Shown here: one piece after another, positions 42,698-51,228 of the stretch | How the letters are laid out: each line of letters begins with the position of its first letter | Numbering within the stretch: the first letter of the stretch is position 1 | Origin: Alistipes sp. | GTDB lineage: Bacteria > Bacteroidota > Bacteroidia > Bacteroidales > Rikenellaceae | Direction of reading: 5' to 3' | Assembly: GCA_017410165.1 (NCBI GenBank) | Contig: JAFQRH010000019.1 | Coordinates: 290,455-354,454 of the forward strand | Length of the DNA stretch: 64,000 nt | The notes under the pieces: model-generated | The model's database searches: none | Seen by the model: the letters and a program-made list of their open reading frames with translations, nothing else | Told to the model about the DNA's origin: nothing | Translations under genes and position numbers: made by a program

Positions 42698-45013
42698 ATG
42701 TCAAAGAGATTGTTATATGTACTCTTCGTGGTGGTCTCGCTCACCGCAACCTGCGCTAATCTGTCGGCTCATCGCTTGACGGATGGAGTGGGGCTGCCGG
42801 CGATTCTGAACGCCGATACGCTCGTCAGCGTCGATGCTGTTACGGTCTCTTCGGTCAAACATACGGTCGATTTGCGCAACGAGCCGATTGCAGCGACGCT
42901 GTTGGATGCCAAGCGTATCGACCGCGAGGGTATAAAGGGTATAAAAGATGTGGTGACATCGGCGCCCAACTTCTTTATGCCCGACTACGGCTCGCGTATG
43001 ACCTCGTCGATATATGTGCGTGGTTTAGGTACGCGCATCGACCAGCCGGTTGTCGGTATGACGGTCGATAATGTGCCGATTGCCGACAAAAATATGTACG
43101 ATACGATGTTGCCCGACATCGAACGTATCGAGATTCTGCGAGGCCCGCAATCGACACTCTATGGTCGCAATACGATGTGCGGTGTGGTTAATATCTACAC
43201 GCTCTCCCCGCTGAAATATCAGGGCGTAAAGCTCAATGCCGACTACGGCTCGCGCAACTCGTACCGCATCGGTGCATCGGTTTACAACAAGTTCTTCGAG
43301 GGTGTGGGACTCTCGGTTGCAGCGCAGTTCTCGCACTGTGACGGCTACTTCCGCAATACGTACGATGGCTCGTTGTGCGACAAGGAGAATAGTGGCGACG
43401 TGCGAATGAAGTTTCAGTATCGCCGAGGTGCGCTCTCCATCGACAATGTGCTATCATTTACGGTGTTGCGTCAAGGTGGCTATCCTTATGCCTACGCAGG
43501 TGCAGCGGATGGTAATGAGCAACACGCCGATTTGTTGGGTAGAATCTGTTATAACGACGATGCGTCGTACTCCCGCTTGGGTATAAGCGATGGATTGACG
43601 ATTCGCTATGATTGGCGCAAGGTGTCGCTTACGAGCATAACGAGTTATCAATACCTCGATGACGATATGCGTCTTGACCAGGATTTTTTGCCACTCTCGT
43701 ACTTTACACTGCAACAGGCACGTCGTCAGCACGACGTCACGGAGGATGTGGTCGTGCGCTCGAAGAGCCCGTCGCGTTATCAGTGGATGTGTGGCGCGTT
43801 TGGCTTCTATAAGAGTCAGCAGATGAGAGCCCCTGTCAATTTCCTGACCGACGGTATCGACCGTCTGATTCTGGCAAACGTCAATAAGCACAGTGGCTTT
43901 CCGGGCGAGTATCGTTGGGGTAGAGCCGATGGCTCGGGTGGCGACCATCTGTGGCTCGGTAGCGATTTTACGACGCATACGTTGGGTTGGGCGGTCTATC
44001 ATCAATCGTCGTTGCGTGCCGGAGCGTGGCTCTTTACGCTCGGAGTGCGTGTCGATGGCGAGACGGTGCAGATGCGTTACCGCAACAGCGTCGATAGCGC
44101 ATATACGGCCTTCCCGTCGGATAGCAGTCGTCCTCCGCAGGAGGTGGTGATGAAGATTGACGACAGCGATGTGCTCTCGAAGACGTTTATCGAATTTCTG
44201 CCAAAGTTGTCGATTTCGGTCGATTTGGGTGCGGCCAAACGAAATAAGTTGTATCTTTCGGTGTCGAAGGGCTACAAAGCGGGTGGCTTTAATACGCAGA
44301 TGTTCTCGGAGGTACTGCAACGTCGTGTTCAAGACTTTATGGGAATGAGTGCCGATTTGGATGTCGAGAATGTTATCACCTACAAGCCCGAGAAGAGTTG
44401 GAACTTCGAGTTTGGTGGCCATTTTTCGACTGCCGATGCACGATTTACGACCGATTTCGCGTTATTCCACATAGAGTGCTTCGACCAGCAACTGACCGTC
44501 TTTCCCGAGGGGCAGACAACGGGCCGAATGATGACCAATGCGGGTCGTACGCGCAGTTTTGGTGCGGAGGTTTCGTTTGCGGCTTTGCTGCACGAACATT
44601 TGACGCTCAATGGTTCGTACGGATATACAAATGCGCGTTTCCGTCGCTTTGTGGATGGCGAGAACGACTATTCGGGCAACCGTATCCCTTATGCGCCGGA
44701 GCATACGTTGGCAGCACGCCTGACCTACGAAATTCCGTTGCAACTGCGTTGGGTCGAGCGTATCGTGATAGGCGTGGGGTGTTCGGCTGCCGGACCGATA
44801 TATTGGAATGAGGATAATACGGTGCGCCAGCCGTTCTACGCATTGGCCGATGGTTCGGTGCGCTTGGAGCATCGCCGTTGGGGATTGGATGTGTGGATAC
44901 GCAATGCGGTGGGAACCGACTACAACGTATTCTACTTCGAGTCGATGGGCAATCGCTTCCTGCAACGTGGCAAACCGCGTAGTTACGGAGTGCGACTCGT
45001 GCTGAATTTTTAG
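42698..45013 (+). CDS. TonB-dependent outer-membrane receptor
   Basis: A 771-residue receptor starting with a signal peptide (MSKRLLYVLFVVVSLTATCA). The plug domain contains DVVTSAPNFFMPDYGSRMTS, YVRGLGTRID and IEILRGPQSTLYGRNTMCGV; the barrel ends in SYGVRLVLNF with the usual terminal Phe. There is no N-terminal carboxypeptidase-like domain and no SusD partner, so it is more like a siderophore, heme or cobalamin receptor than a SusC glycan transporter. The start 13 codons further upstream would overlap the promoter and is rejected. The downstream calycin-like lipoprotein may be its partner. Confidence 0.93.
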   Translation: MSKRLLYVLFVVVSLTATCANLSAHRLTDGVGLPAILNADTLVSVDAVTVSSVKHTVDLRNEPIAATLLDAKRIDREGIKGIKDVVTSAPNFFMPDYGSRMTSSIYVRGLGTRIDQPVVGMTVDNVPIADKNMYDTMLPDIERIEILRGPQSTLYGRNTMCGVVNIYTLSPLKYQGVKLNADYGSRNSYRIGASVYNKFFEGVGLSVAAQFSHCDGYFRNTYDGSLCDKENSGDVRMKFQYRRGALSIDNVLSFTVLRQGGYPYAYAGAADGNEQHADLLGRICYNDDASYSRLGISDGLTIRYDWRKVSLTSITSYQYLDDDMRLDQDFLPLSYFTLQQARRQHDVTEDVVVRSKSPSRYQWMCGAFGFYKSQQMRAPVNFLTDGIDRLILANVNKHSGFPGEYRWGRADGSGGDHLWLGSDFTTHTLGWAVYHQSSLRAGAWLFTLGVRVDGETVQMRYRNSVDSAYTAFPSDSSRPPQEVVMKIDDSDVLSKTFIEFLPKLSISVDLGAAKRNKLYLSVSKGYKAGGFNTQMFSEVLQRRVQDFMGMSADLDVENVITYKPEKSWNFEFGGHFSTADARFTTDFALFHIECFDQQLTVFPEGQTTGRMMTNAGRTRSFGAEVSFAALLHEHLTLNGSYGYTNARFRRFVDGENDYSGNRIPYAPEHTLAARLTYEIPLQLRWVERIVIGVGCSAAGPIYWNEDNTVRQPFYALADGSVRLEHRRWGLDVWIRNAVGTDYNVFYFESMGNRFLQRGKPRSYGVRLVLNF

Positions 45014-45023
45014 TCGGCGCGCG

Positions 45024-45135
45024 AAGTGGGAGAAGTGTGCGATATGTGCGTGCGAAGGCGCGATGTGTGCGATGTGTGCGCGAGGGCACGGCGCAGGCGA
45101 AGTGTGTACGAAGTGTGCGCGAAGGCGAGATTGAA
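45024..45135. repeat. Imperfect GTGCG-rich short repeats
   Basis: Variations on GATGTGTGCG and GTGTGCGCGAAGGCGA recur over about 110 bases between the receptor and lipoprotein genes. Probably replication-slippage sequence; no promoter-like element is clear in it. Confidence 0.6.
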
Positions 45136-45182
45136 CGATTTTTGTTGAGTGACGAGAAGAGTAATTAAACGATAAATAACGA

Positions 45183-46067
45183 ATGAAAACTATGAAGAAA
45201 ATTTTGATGATTGCCGTGACGATGTTTGTCTCGGTTGCTTGTTTGAATCCGGACGGTTATGACAACTCCTACACCAGCGAGTTTGTCGGAATGATGACTA
45301 CGGTAAACACTTCGACGCAATCTGCCTACGAAGATCCGACGACGGTTCGTATTATTCAGGAGAAACTCACCATCCCGGAGGTTGATATCGAGATTAACGA
45401 TGTGAAGTTCGTACCGATGATGCCGGATGTGAACTTTACCATTGAGGACCTTGCATTTTCGGTCTATACGTCGGACGATGTGAACGACCCACTGTTGGGT
45501 TTCTATAAAATCAACTACATGTCGGTCGTACCGAAGGTTGGCGGTGTTGATCGCGAGGACTATACGATGCACAATTTCATCGCATATATCGGCGACCAGA
45601 CTATCAATATCGACTTCGATGTCAATTTCGGCGGTGCAGTATATCACGCTGCATTCCGTTTGGCGGACAATGCCGATGAGGCAGAGTGGGAGAGCTCGTA
45701 CGAGGTTGTGGCTTCGACCGTAGGCGCAGGTGCTACATTCACGGACGATGCGACTGTTACGGCAGTGCAGGAGAGTAAGTTGGAACTGCTCACCATCACC
45801 TTGAACAATATCCGTTTCAATCAGATGATGCCGGAGGTGAACTTTACGTTGCTCAACATCCCATTCGATATGGTTGGCGACTCGAAGACGCGTAACGTCG
45901 AGGTCGAGACCGTCATCCCGATTGTCGGCTCCAACCCGATGCCTACCTATGCGATGGATAATCTTCGCGGCACGTTCGACGAGAATGGCGGTTGCTCGCT
46001 CTCGTTCGAGATGACGCTCGGTGGTGCGACTTACAATGTTACACTCTTGAAGGCGAATAAACAATAA
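45183..46067 (+). CDS. Lipoprotein with two calycin-like domains
   Basis: A 294-residue lipoprotein (signal MKKILMIAVTMFVSVAC) made of two homologous halves. Each half carries the pattern P-M-M-P-[DE]-V-N-F-T (FVPMMPDVNFTIEDL and FNQMMPEVNFTLLNI), a YTMHNF/YAMDNL strand and a closing FGGAVYHAAF / LGGATYNVTL strand. This is the Bacteroidales calycin-like (lipocalin-type barrel) family, suggesting ligand binding at the cell surface. It lies 170 bases after the TonB receptor, so uptake of a shared ligand is a reasonable guess. Confidence 0.75.
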   Translation: MKTMKKILMIAVTMFVSVACLNPDGYDNSYTSEFVGMMTTVNTSTQSAYEDPTTVRIIQEKLTIPEVDIEINDVKFVPMMPDVNFTIEDLAFSVYTSDDVNDPLLGFYKINYMSVVPKVGGVDREDYTMHNFIAYIGDQTINIDFDVNFGGAVYHAAFRLADNADEAEWESSYEVVASTVGAGATFTDDATVTAVQESKLELLTITLNNIRFNQMMPEVNFTLLNIPFDMVGDSKTRNVEVETVIPIVGSNPMPTYAMDNLRGTFDENGGCSLSFEMTLGGATYNVTLLKANKQ

Positions 46068-46084
46068 ACAATAAACAATAAACC
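46056..46084. repeat. AACAATAA microsatellite
   Basis: Three to four tandem copies of the octamer AACAATAA span the stop codon of the lipoprotein gene and the gap before nadC. Copy-number slippage here would alter the spacing to nadC without changing either protein core. Confidence 0.75.
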
Positions 46085-46100
46085 AAACACTCATAGATAG

Positions 46101-46952
46101 ATGAAAGCCGAATACAAACCATACGTTGACGAGTTGATTGAACTCGCAATTAAAGAGGATTTGGGCGATGGCGACCATACGTCGCTTTGCTGTATTCCTG
46201 CCGACGAGCGTGGCCGTATGCGTCTGCTCTGCAAGCAGGAGGGTATTCTTGCGGGCGTCGAGGTGGCACAACTGATTTTGGAGCGTCTCGATCCGCAGGT
46301 GAAGATGGATGTTCTGCTCACGGATGGTACGCGTGTGAAGCCGGGCGATGTTGCATTCTACGTTGAGGGTCGTTTGCAGTCGCTCTTGCAGGCGGAGCGT
46401 ATCCTGCTCAATGTGATGCAGCGAATGAGTGGCGTAGCAACCCAAACGGCAATCTATGCCGACCGTATCGCCGACCTGCATACAAAGGTGCTCGATACGC
46501 GTAAAACCACGCCGGGTATGCGCGTGCTGGATAAGATGGCCGTAAAGATTGGCGGTGGCGAAAACCATCGTATCGGCTTGTTCGATATGATTTTGCTCAA
46601 AGATAACCATATCGACTTTGCCGGTGGCGTACGTCAGGCGGTACTCGGTGCAAAGGAGTACTTGAAGGCCAAAGGTAAGAGTATTCCGATTGAGTGCGAG
46701 GTGCGCACGTTGGAGGATATCGACGAGGTCTTTGCCGCAGGCGGTGTCGATCGTATTATGTTCGACAACTTCTCGCCGGAGCTGACCCGCGAGGCGGTGG
46801 CAAAGGTTGCCGGTCGTTGCCAAACCGAGTCGAGTGGCGGTATCACGCTCGACACGCTGCGCGATTACGCACTTACGGGTGTTGATTACATCTCGGTTGG
46901 TGCGCTTACCCACCAAATCAAATCGCTTGATATGTCGCTTAAAGCGTGCTAA
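46101..46952 (+). CDS. nadC: Nicotinate-nucleotide pyrophosphorylase (quinolinate phosphoribosyltransferase)
   Basis: Converts quinolinate and PRPP to nicotinate mononucleotide in NAD synthesis. EDLGDGDHTS, AERILLNVMQRMSGVAT, DTRKTTPGMRVLDKMAVKIG and GGGENHRIGLFDMILLKDNH are the family motifs. Length 283. It is followed by a very strong terminator and preceded by the calycin-like lipoprotein gene. Confidence 0.97.
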   Translation: MKAEYKPYVDELIELAIKEDLGDGDHTSLCCIPADERGRMRLLCKQEGILAGVEVAQLILERLDPQVKMDVLLTDGTRVKPGDVAFYVEGRLQSLLQAERILLNVMQRMSGVATQTAIYADRIADLHTKVLDTRKTTPGMRVLDKMAVKIGGGENHRIGLFDMILLKDNHIDFAGGVRQAVLGAKEYLKAKGKSIPIECEVRTLEDIDEVFAAGGVDRIMFDNFSPELTREAVAKVAGRCQTESSGGITLDTLRDYALTGVDYISVGALTHQIKSLDMSLKAC

Positions 46953-46975
46953 TATGCTTCGATGAAAGGGTAGAA

Positions 46976-47015
46976 AAAACGCCCGATATTGCACAACTGC
47001 AATATCGGGCGTTTT
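46976..47015. terminator. Bidirectional terminator between nadC and the SulP gene
   Basis: A perfect 18-bp stem, AAAACGCCCGATATTGCA with TGCAATATCGGGCGTTTT, and a 4-base loop. A and T runs on both sides serve the two convergent genes. Confidence 0.95.
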
Positions 47016-47043
47016 CTCGTTTTGAATTATTCGCGCACCTCTC

Positions 47044-48747
47044 CTACTTCATCTCCAACAGGCGCGACACCTGCTCGGCGCGTTGCAGTGCCTTGTGTAT
47101 GTGGTCGAGCACGTTCTCCTCGCCAACCATATCGACAATGCCGGCGCGTTTAATCGAGTTGTAAACCTGCTCGTTTACGCCCGAAAGGATAACCTTACGA
47201 CCCTCGTCGAGTGCCGACGAGATAAAGATTTCGAGGTTGTGCAGACCCGTAGCGTCGATGAACGATACCTTGCGCATACGGATAATACGAATCTGACACT
47301 TGGAGCGTGTGCGAGCCAACTCCTCGAACTTGTTTGCAACGCCGAAGAAGAACGGACCATCAATCTCGTAAACCTCCGTGTTGGACGGAATCGCAAGACG
47401 CTCGTCATCCGCCTCGCCGTCGTGGTGTACCTCCATCTCATTGCGGATAACAGAGATGTTCGTATTCTCCATAATTCGGCGCATAAAGAGTACTACGGCC
47501 AACACCAGACCGACCTCGATGGCAATCGTAAGGTCGAAGATGACGGTCAGCAACAACGTGGTGAAGAGCACCATAATATCCGAGCGTGATTGACGACACA
47601 TCGAACGAATCGTGCGCCATCCGCTCATATTGTACGATACGATAATCAGCACACCGGCCAGACACGGCATCGGAATTGCGCCGACCAGACCACCGAGCAA
47701 CAGCAATACGAGCAGCAATACGACGGTGTGGATGATACCGGCAATCGGTGTGCGACCACCGTTGTTGATGTTCGCCATTGTACGGGCAATGGCTCCTGTG
47801 GCAGGAATACCCCCGAAGAATGGCACAACAATATTTGCAATACCCTGACCGATAAGCTCGGTGTTGGAGTTGTGACGGTCGCCGATTACACCGTCAGCCA
47901 CCATCGCCGACAACAGCGACTCGATGGCTCCGAGCATCGCAATCGTAAAGGCAACCGGCAGCAGCGATTGAACCGTTGCGAAGAACGAAGCACCCTCCGG
48001 CAGCGTAGGCATACGCCATTCAGGCAGGCCCGACGGAAGTTCATAGAGGTCGCCGATGGTCTTAATCGAGGTGATGCCGGCATATTCGCGCAACACGTAG
48101 CACACGGCCGTCATAATCACAATCGCGAGCAACGAGCCGGGTATCTTCTTCGAGAATCGCGGCGTGTAGGCAATAATCAGGATGCTCAGGATGCCGACGG
48201 CAAATGCCCACCAGTTTATATTTCCGATATTTTGGAAGTAGCATATCCACTTGTCGATGAAGTTTGCCGGCACGTTCTCGATGCCCAACCCGAACAGGTC
48301 GTTCATCTGTGTCGAGAAAATTGTCACCGCAATACCGCCCGTAAAGCCGACGATGATAGGGTAGGGCATAAACTTAATGATGCTGCCCATACGGCATACG
48401 CCCATCGCGACAAGCATAATGCCTGCCATAACTGTTGCAATTGCAAGCCCACCGACACCGTACTGCTGAATAATACCGTAGATGATAACGATAAATGCAC
48501 CCGTAGGTCCGCCGATTTGCACCTTCGAGCCGCCGAATGCCGAGATAAGCAGACCGGCGATGATGGCCGTAACAAGACCCTCGGTCGGGCCTACACCCGA
48601 AGCGATACCGAATGCGATTGCCAACGGAATGGCAACGATGCCGACAATGATACCCGCCATAAAATCCTTCGTGAACTTTTCGCGGTTGTAGTTGCGAAGT
48701 GTCGAGAAGAGTTTCGGTCGGAAATCAATAGTGTGACGAAAATCCAT
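47044..48747 (-). CDS. SulP family anion transporter with STAS domain
   Basis: A 567-residue inner-membrane transporter of the SLC26/SulP family. The ten to twelve helices start at FMAGIIVGIVAIPLAIAFGI; KVQIGGPTGAFIVIIYGI and GGIPATGAIARTMANINNGG are signature blocks. A cytoplasmic STAS domain occupies the last 130 residues (VRKVSFIDATGLHNLEIF-like region with DATG). The substrate may be sulfate, bicarbonate or another anion. The ATG at 48747 is used; a frame extending 41 codons upstream crosses the promoter. Confidence 0.93.
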   Translation of the reverse strand: MDFRHTIDFRPKLFSTLRNYNREKFTKDFMAGIIVGIVAIPLAIAFGIASGVGPTEGLVTAIIAGLLISAFGGSKVQIGGPTGAFIVIIYGIIQQYGVGGLAIATVMAGIMLVAMGVCRMGSIIKFMPYPIIVGFTGGIAVTIFSTQMNDLFGLGIENVPANFIDKWICYFQNIGNINWWAFAVGILSILIIAYTPRFSKKIPGSLLAIVIMTAVCYVLREYAGITSIKTIGDLYELPSGLPEWRMPTLPEGASFFATVQSLLPVAFTIAMLGAIESLLSAMVADGVIGDRHNSNTELIGQGIANIVVPFFGGIPATGAIARTMANINNGGRTPIAGIIHTVVLLLVLLLLGGLVGAIPMPCLAGVLIIVSYNMSGWRTIRSMCRQSRSDIMVLFTTLLLTVIFDLTIAIEVGLVLAVVLFMRRIMENTNISVIRNEMEVHHDGEADDERLAIPSNTEVYEIDGPFFFGVANKFEELARTRSKCQIRIIRMRKVSFIDATGLHNLEIFISSALDEGRKVILSGVNEQVYNSIKRAGIVDMVGEENVLDHIHKALQRAEQVSRLLEMK

Positions 48748-48818
48748 AATCGTATGTTTGTTTATAAAAGTTTGGGAAATTCTTCCTGCTGTCTTATGAC
48801 TAACCTCTCTACGGGGTG

Positions 48819-48850
48819 CAAAAGTAATACTTTTCGCGGAAACCATCAAA
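48819..48850 (-). promoter_or_regulatory. Promoter of the SulP gene
   Basis: Minus-strand TTTG (48847-48850), 20 bases, TACTTTTG (48819-48826). Confidence 0.8.
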
Positions 48851-48878
48851 AAAAGTCGAGGCATATTCACACCTCGAC
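48848..48878 (-). terminator. Terminator of the FAD oxidoreductase gene
   Basis: GTCGAGG and CCTCGAC form the stem and a run of seven Ts follows on the minus strand. The T-run coincides with the -33 region of the downstream SulP promoter. Confidence 0.85.
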
Positions 48879-48922
48879 CCTAATATCTCCTTGCTGTGCG
48901 ACCGAATCAGCCCGCCGCGCGT

Positions 48923-50224
48923 TTAGTCAAACAACTCGATGCCTTTTGCCGCCATTCTCTGTTGCAGAGCCGCCACATCGAGCGTTCGCGGAGTGCAACC
49001 TCGCTCGGCGCACATCGCAGCCGCAATGCCGACCGCTTCGCCCATCGCCATACATATAGACATCACGCGATACGATGCGTGTGCGCGATGCGTGCCCGAT
49101 ATGCAACGACCTGCAACGTAGAGATTCTCTACGCCACGCGGCGTGAAACAGCGATACGGCAAATCGTACGGATCGCAGTACTGAATATGCTCCTCGGCCT
49201 GACCGGCACCCGCCGGATTGTGAATATCGACGATAAACTCCGCACGATGCACCACGACATCCTCGAAGCGACAACCGGCAGCCATCTCCTCGGCCGTTAT
49301 GACGTAATCGCCCATCACACGACGTGTTTCGCGTACGCCCGTCGTCGTGCCACTCGACGTGCAACGACACTCCTCGTATCCCGGAACATTCTCGCGCAGG
49401 AATTTCAGTAGCAGTTGTATCTGTCGGCGCAGTTCGAGATCGGCAGGATATATCTGCTCGACCTTCGTCATATCGACGCCGTTCGCCTGTGTGGTATTGA
49501 CTTGTCGCTGTCCTGCGCGAACGGTCGGGTGCAGACGTACGGCGGCCAAATGTGCCGGCAGTTTGCCCTCGTCGGCACATCGCTTGCAGTAGTCGAGGAA
49601 TCGCTCGCCATTCAACTGCACGTCATCCACATCGCCTATGCAGATTACACCGCGACTCTCATCCACGCCATCAATCGTAAACTCCAATGTCACAGGTTGC
49701 ATCAATCCGTCGTCGCGTCCTTTCTCGGTTGTTACCCCCGCCAAATATGCCACCAAACCGTCGCCCGTAGCGTCAATCGTGGTCTTTGCTCCGAGCGCAA
49801 ATGTTCCCTCTCCGCCCGCTACGACAATGCCCGTTACAGCATCGCCCTCTTTGAGCGTGTCGCAGACGGTGCATTGCAAATATACGTCGATATTCGGATG
49901 GCAGACAAACTCCGCCAATTTGTACTTCGCCTGCTCGACATCGTGAGCGCGCCCCGTCTCGCCAATCATATCGTTCTCCGGTACGCCGAGTAGAGCCACA
50001 ATCTCGTCGCGCATCGTGCCTTTGCCGACCATTCCGAGAATCGGACCTACATATCCCGCCGTGAGATTGCCTCCCACAACACCATATCGCTCGACGAGTG
50101 CAACGCGCGCACCTTCGCGTGCAGCAGCCACCGCTGCACATATTCCGGCAGGACCCGAGCCGGCAACCACCACATCGTACGTGGCACGCAACTCCAAACT
50201 CTTTTCGTAGTTTATACGCTTCAT
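48923..50224 (-). CDS. FAD-dependent oxidoreductase (FAD_oxidored type)
   Basis: A 433-residue flavoprotein with the ADP-binding motif VVVAGSGPAGICAAVAAARE then ARVALVERYGVVGGNLT near the N-terminus, TTIDATGDGLVAYLAG in the middle and ENLYVAGRCISGTHRAHAS near the end, the layout of the FAD_oxidored family. No signal peptide, so cytoplasmic. Members are common in Bacteroidetes and Planctomycetes glycan-associated loci, but the substrate is unknown. A weak GAGG lies before the ATG. Confidence 0.88.
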   Translation of the reverse strand: MKRINYEKSLELRATYDVVVAGSGPAGICAAVAAAREGARVALVERYGVVGGNLTAGYVGPILGMVGKGTMRDEIVALLGVPENDMIGETGRAHDVEQAKYKLAEFVCHPNIDVYLQCTVCDTLKEGDAVTGIVVAGGEGTFALGAKTTIDATGDGLVAYLAGVTTEKGRDDGLMQPVTLEFTIDGVDESRGVICIGDVDDVQLNGERFLDYCKRCADEGKLPAHLAAVRLHPTVRAGQRQVNTTQANGVDMTKVEQIYPADLELRRQIQLLLKFLRENVPGYEECRCTSSGTTTGVRETRRVMGDYVITAEEMAAGCRFEDVVVHRAEFIVDIHNPAGAGQAEEHIQYCDPYDLPYRCFTPRGVENLYVAGRCISGTHRAHASYRVMSICMAMGEAVGIAAAMCAERGCTPRTLDVAALQQRMAAKGIELFD

Positions 50225-50412
50225 ATCCTCTGTGAATTAAATCTCTTCGTTTTCGGCCACCTCTCGCTACGCTTGGCCGAAGCGGCTGATATTACTCCTA
50301 CAAATTTAGGATATTTTTCGCCATTTTACCGCCTTTCGGTGCAAAAAATGATGTTTGTGCCGTTACAAAACCAATAACTTGCTTAAAAAATCAATTTTTT
50401 GATGCGTGATAG

Positions 50413-50442
50413 TTGGAAATAAAAAAATAATTTCTACCTTTG
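50413..50442 (+). promoter_or_regulatory. Promoter of tRNA-Leu
   Basis: TTG (50413-50415), 19 bases, TACCTTTG (50435-50442), 33 bases before the mature tRNA. Confidence 0.85.
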
Positions 50443-50475
50443 CAGTCGCTTACGTGTGATAAGCACATCGAGCAC

Positions 50476-50559
50476 GCCCGGATGGCGGAATCGGTAGACG
50501 CGCTGGTCTCAAACACCAGTAGGTTCACCCCTGTGCCGGTTCGACCCCGGCTCCGGGTA
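50476..50559 (+). tRNA. tRNA-Leu (anticodon CAA)
   Basis: Eighty-four bases with a long variable arm: acceptor GCCCGGA/TCCGGGT, D-arm GGCGGAATCGGTAGACGC, anticodon stem CTGGT/ACCAG with loop CTCAAAC (anticodon CAA), T-arm CCGGTTCGACCCCGG. CCA is not encoded. It reads codon UUG. A palindromic terminator-like hairpin follows at once. Confidence 0.96.
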
Positions 50560-50562
50560 CGA

Positions 50563-51118
50563 GGAGAGAGACGAGAGTTTCTCTCTTTTTTTTGTACCCT
50601 TCGCCGAGGTCAGACGCTTCGGTGGCGGTGTGGCATAGTTGTCGGCGTGATTTGAGATAGACATTGTTGCTACGCAACTACGATAATAAATTAGTCTGCA
50701 ACATCTCAAACAAGTTTGGCTATTGCCGTCTAATCTATTCTCTAAGCCGTTGGCTTAATATCTATCTCTTTCACTTGCTCTGCTCAAACCTGCTGCGAAC
50801 GTTCGACCCCTCGTGGGTAATATGTTTCTTTGAGGTTGTGTATAAGTGGAGAGAAACGAGAGTTTCTCTCTTTTTTTTGTACCCGGAGCCGGGGTCAGAC
50901 GCTTCGGTGGTGCCTCGGCAGACTTATCTTCGCAGGCGGTATTGCTGTTGCAATTACTTGTCTTTGTCCGACGATTGTCTTTGAAAATAAATTTTCAGAC
51001 ATCGTCAGCCAAACCCAAACAATCTTTGATTGTACCGCCTTTTGCTCGGTCTGCTCTCGGCTGCTGCGAACGTTCGACCCCTCGTGGGTAATATGTTTCT
51101 TTGGTGTGGTGTATAAGT
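50563..51118. repeat. Two tandem structured repeats downstream of tRNA-Leu
   Basis: Two units of about 285 and 270 bases share their ends but not their middles. Each begins with the hairpin GAGAGA-ACGAGAG-TTTCTCTC plus eight Ts, then GTACCC, then GGTCAGACGCTTCGGTGG; each ends CTGCTGCGAACGTTCGACCC and GTGGGTAATATGTTTCTTT. The middles (about 160 bases) differ but both can fold around a central AATAAATT, with stems GACGATTGTCTTTGAAAA-type in the second and TTTGAGAT/ATCTCAAA in the first. In the second unit 50879-50896 is an exact 18-base reverse complement of the tRNA-Leu 3' end (50543-50560). No protein gene is seen here. Confidence 0.7.
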
Positions 51119-51120
51119 AA

Positions 51121-51157
51121 GGGCGTGTCTAAAAAAACTTGTTAGACACGCCCGTTT
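51121..51157. terminator. Terminator hairpin (shared type)
   Basis: GGGCGTGTCTAA pairs with TTAGACACGCCC. Almost the same hairpin recurs at 63692-63730. A smaller hairpin GTTGCCG/CGGCAAC (51211-51228) touches the stop codon of the adjacent minus-strand gene. Confidence 0.75.
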
Positions 51158-51228
51158 TGTAACTGCGCTTTGAACCAAAGCCAATAGCATTATGCAGAAT
51201 ACTCGGCTCGGTTGCCGATAACGGCAAC

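Noticed and set aside
50563..51118. CRISPR array or retron RNA
   Set aside because: Only two units, with long shared ends, and no reverse transcriptase or cas gene in the window.
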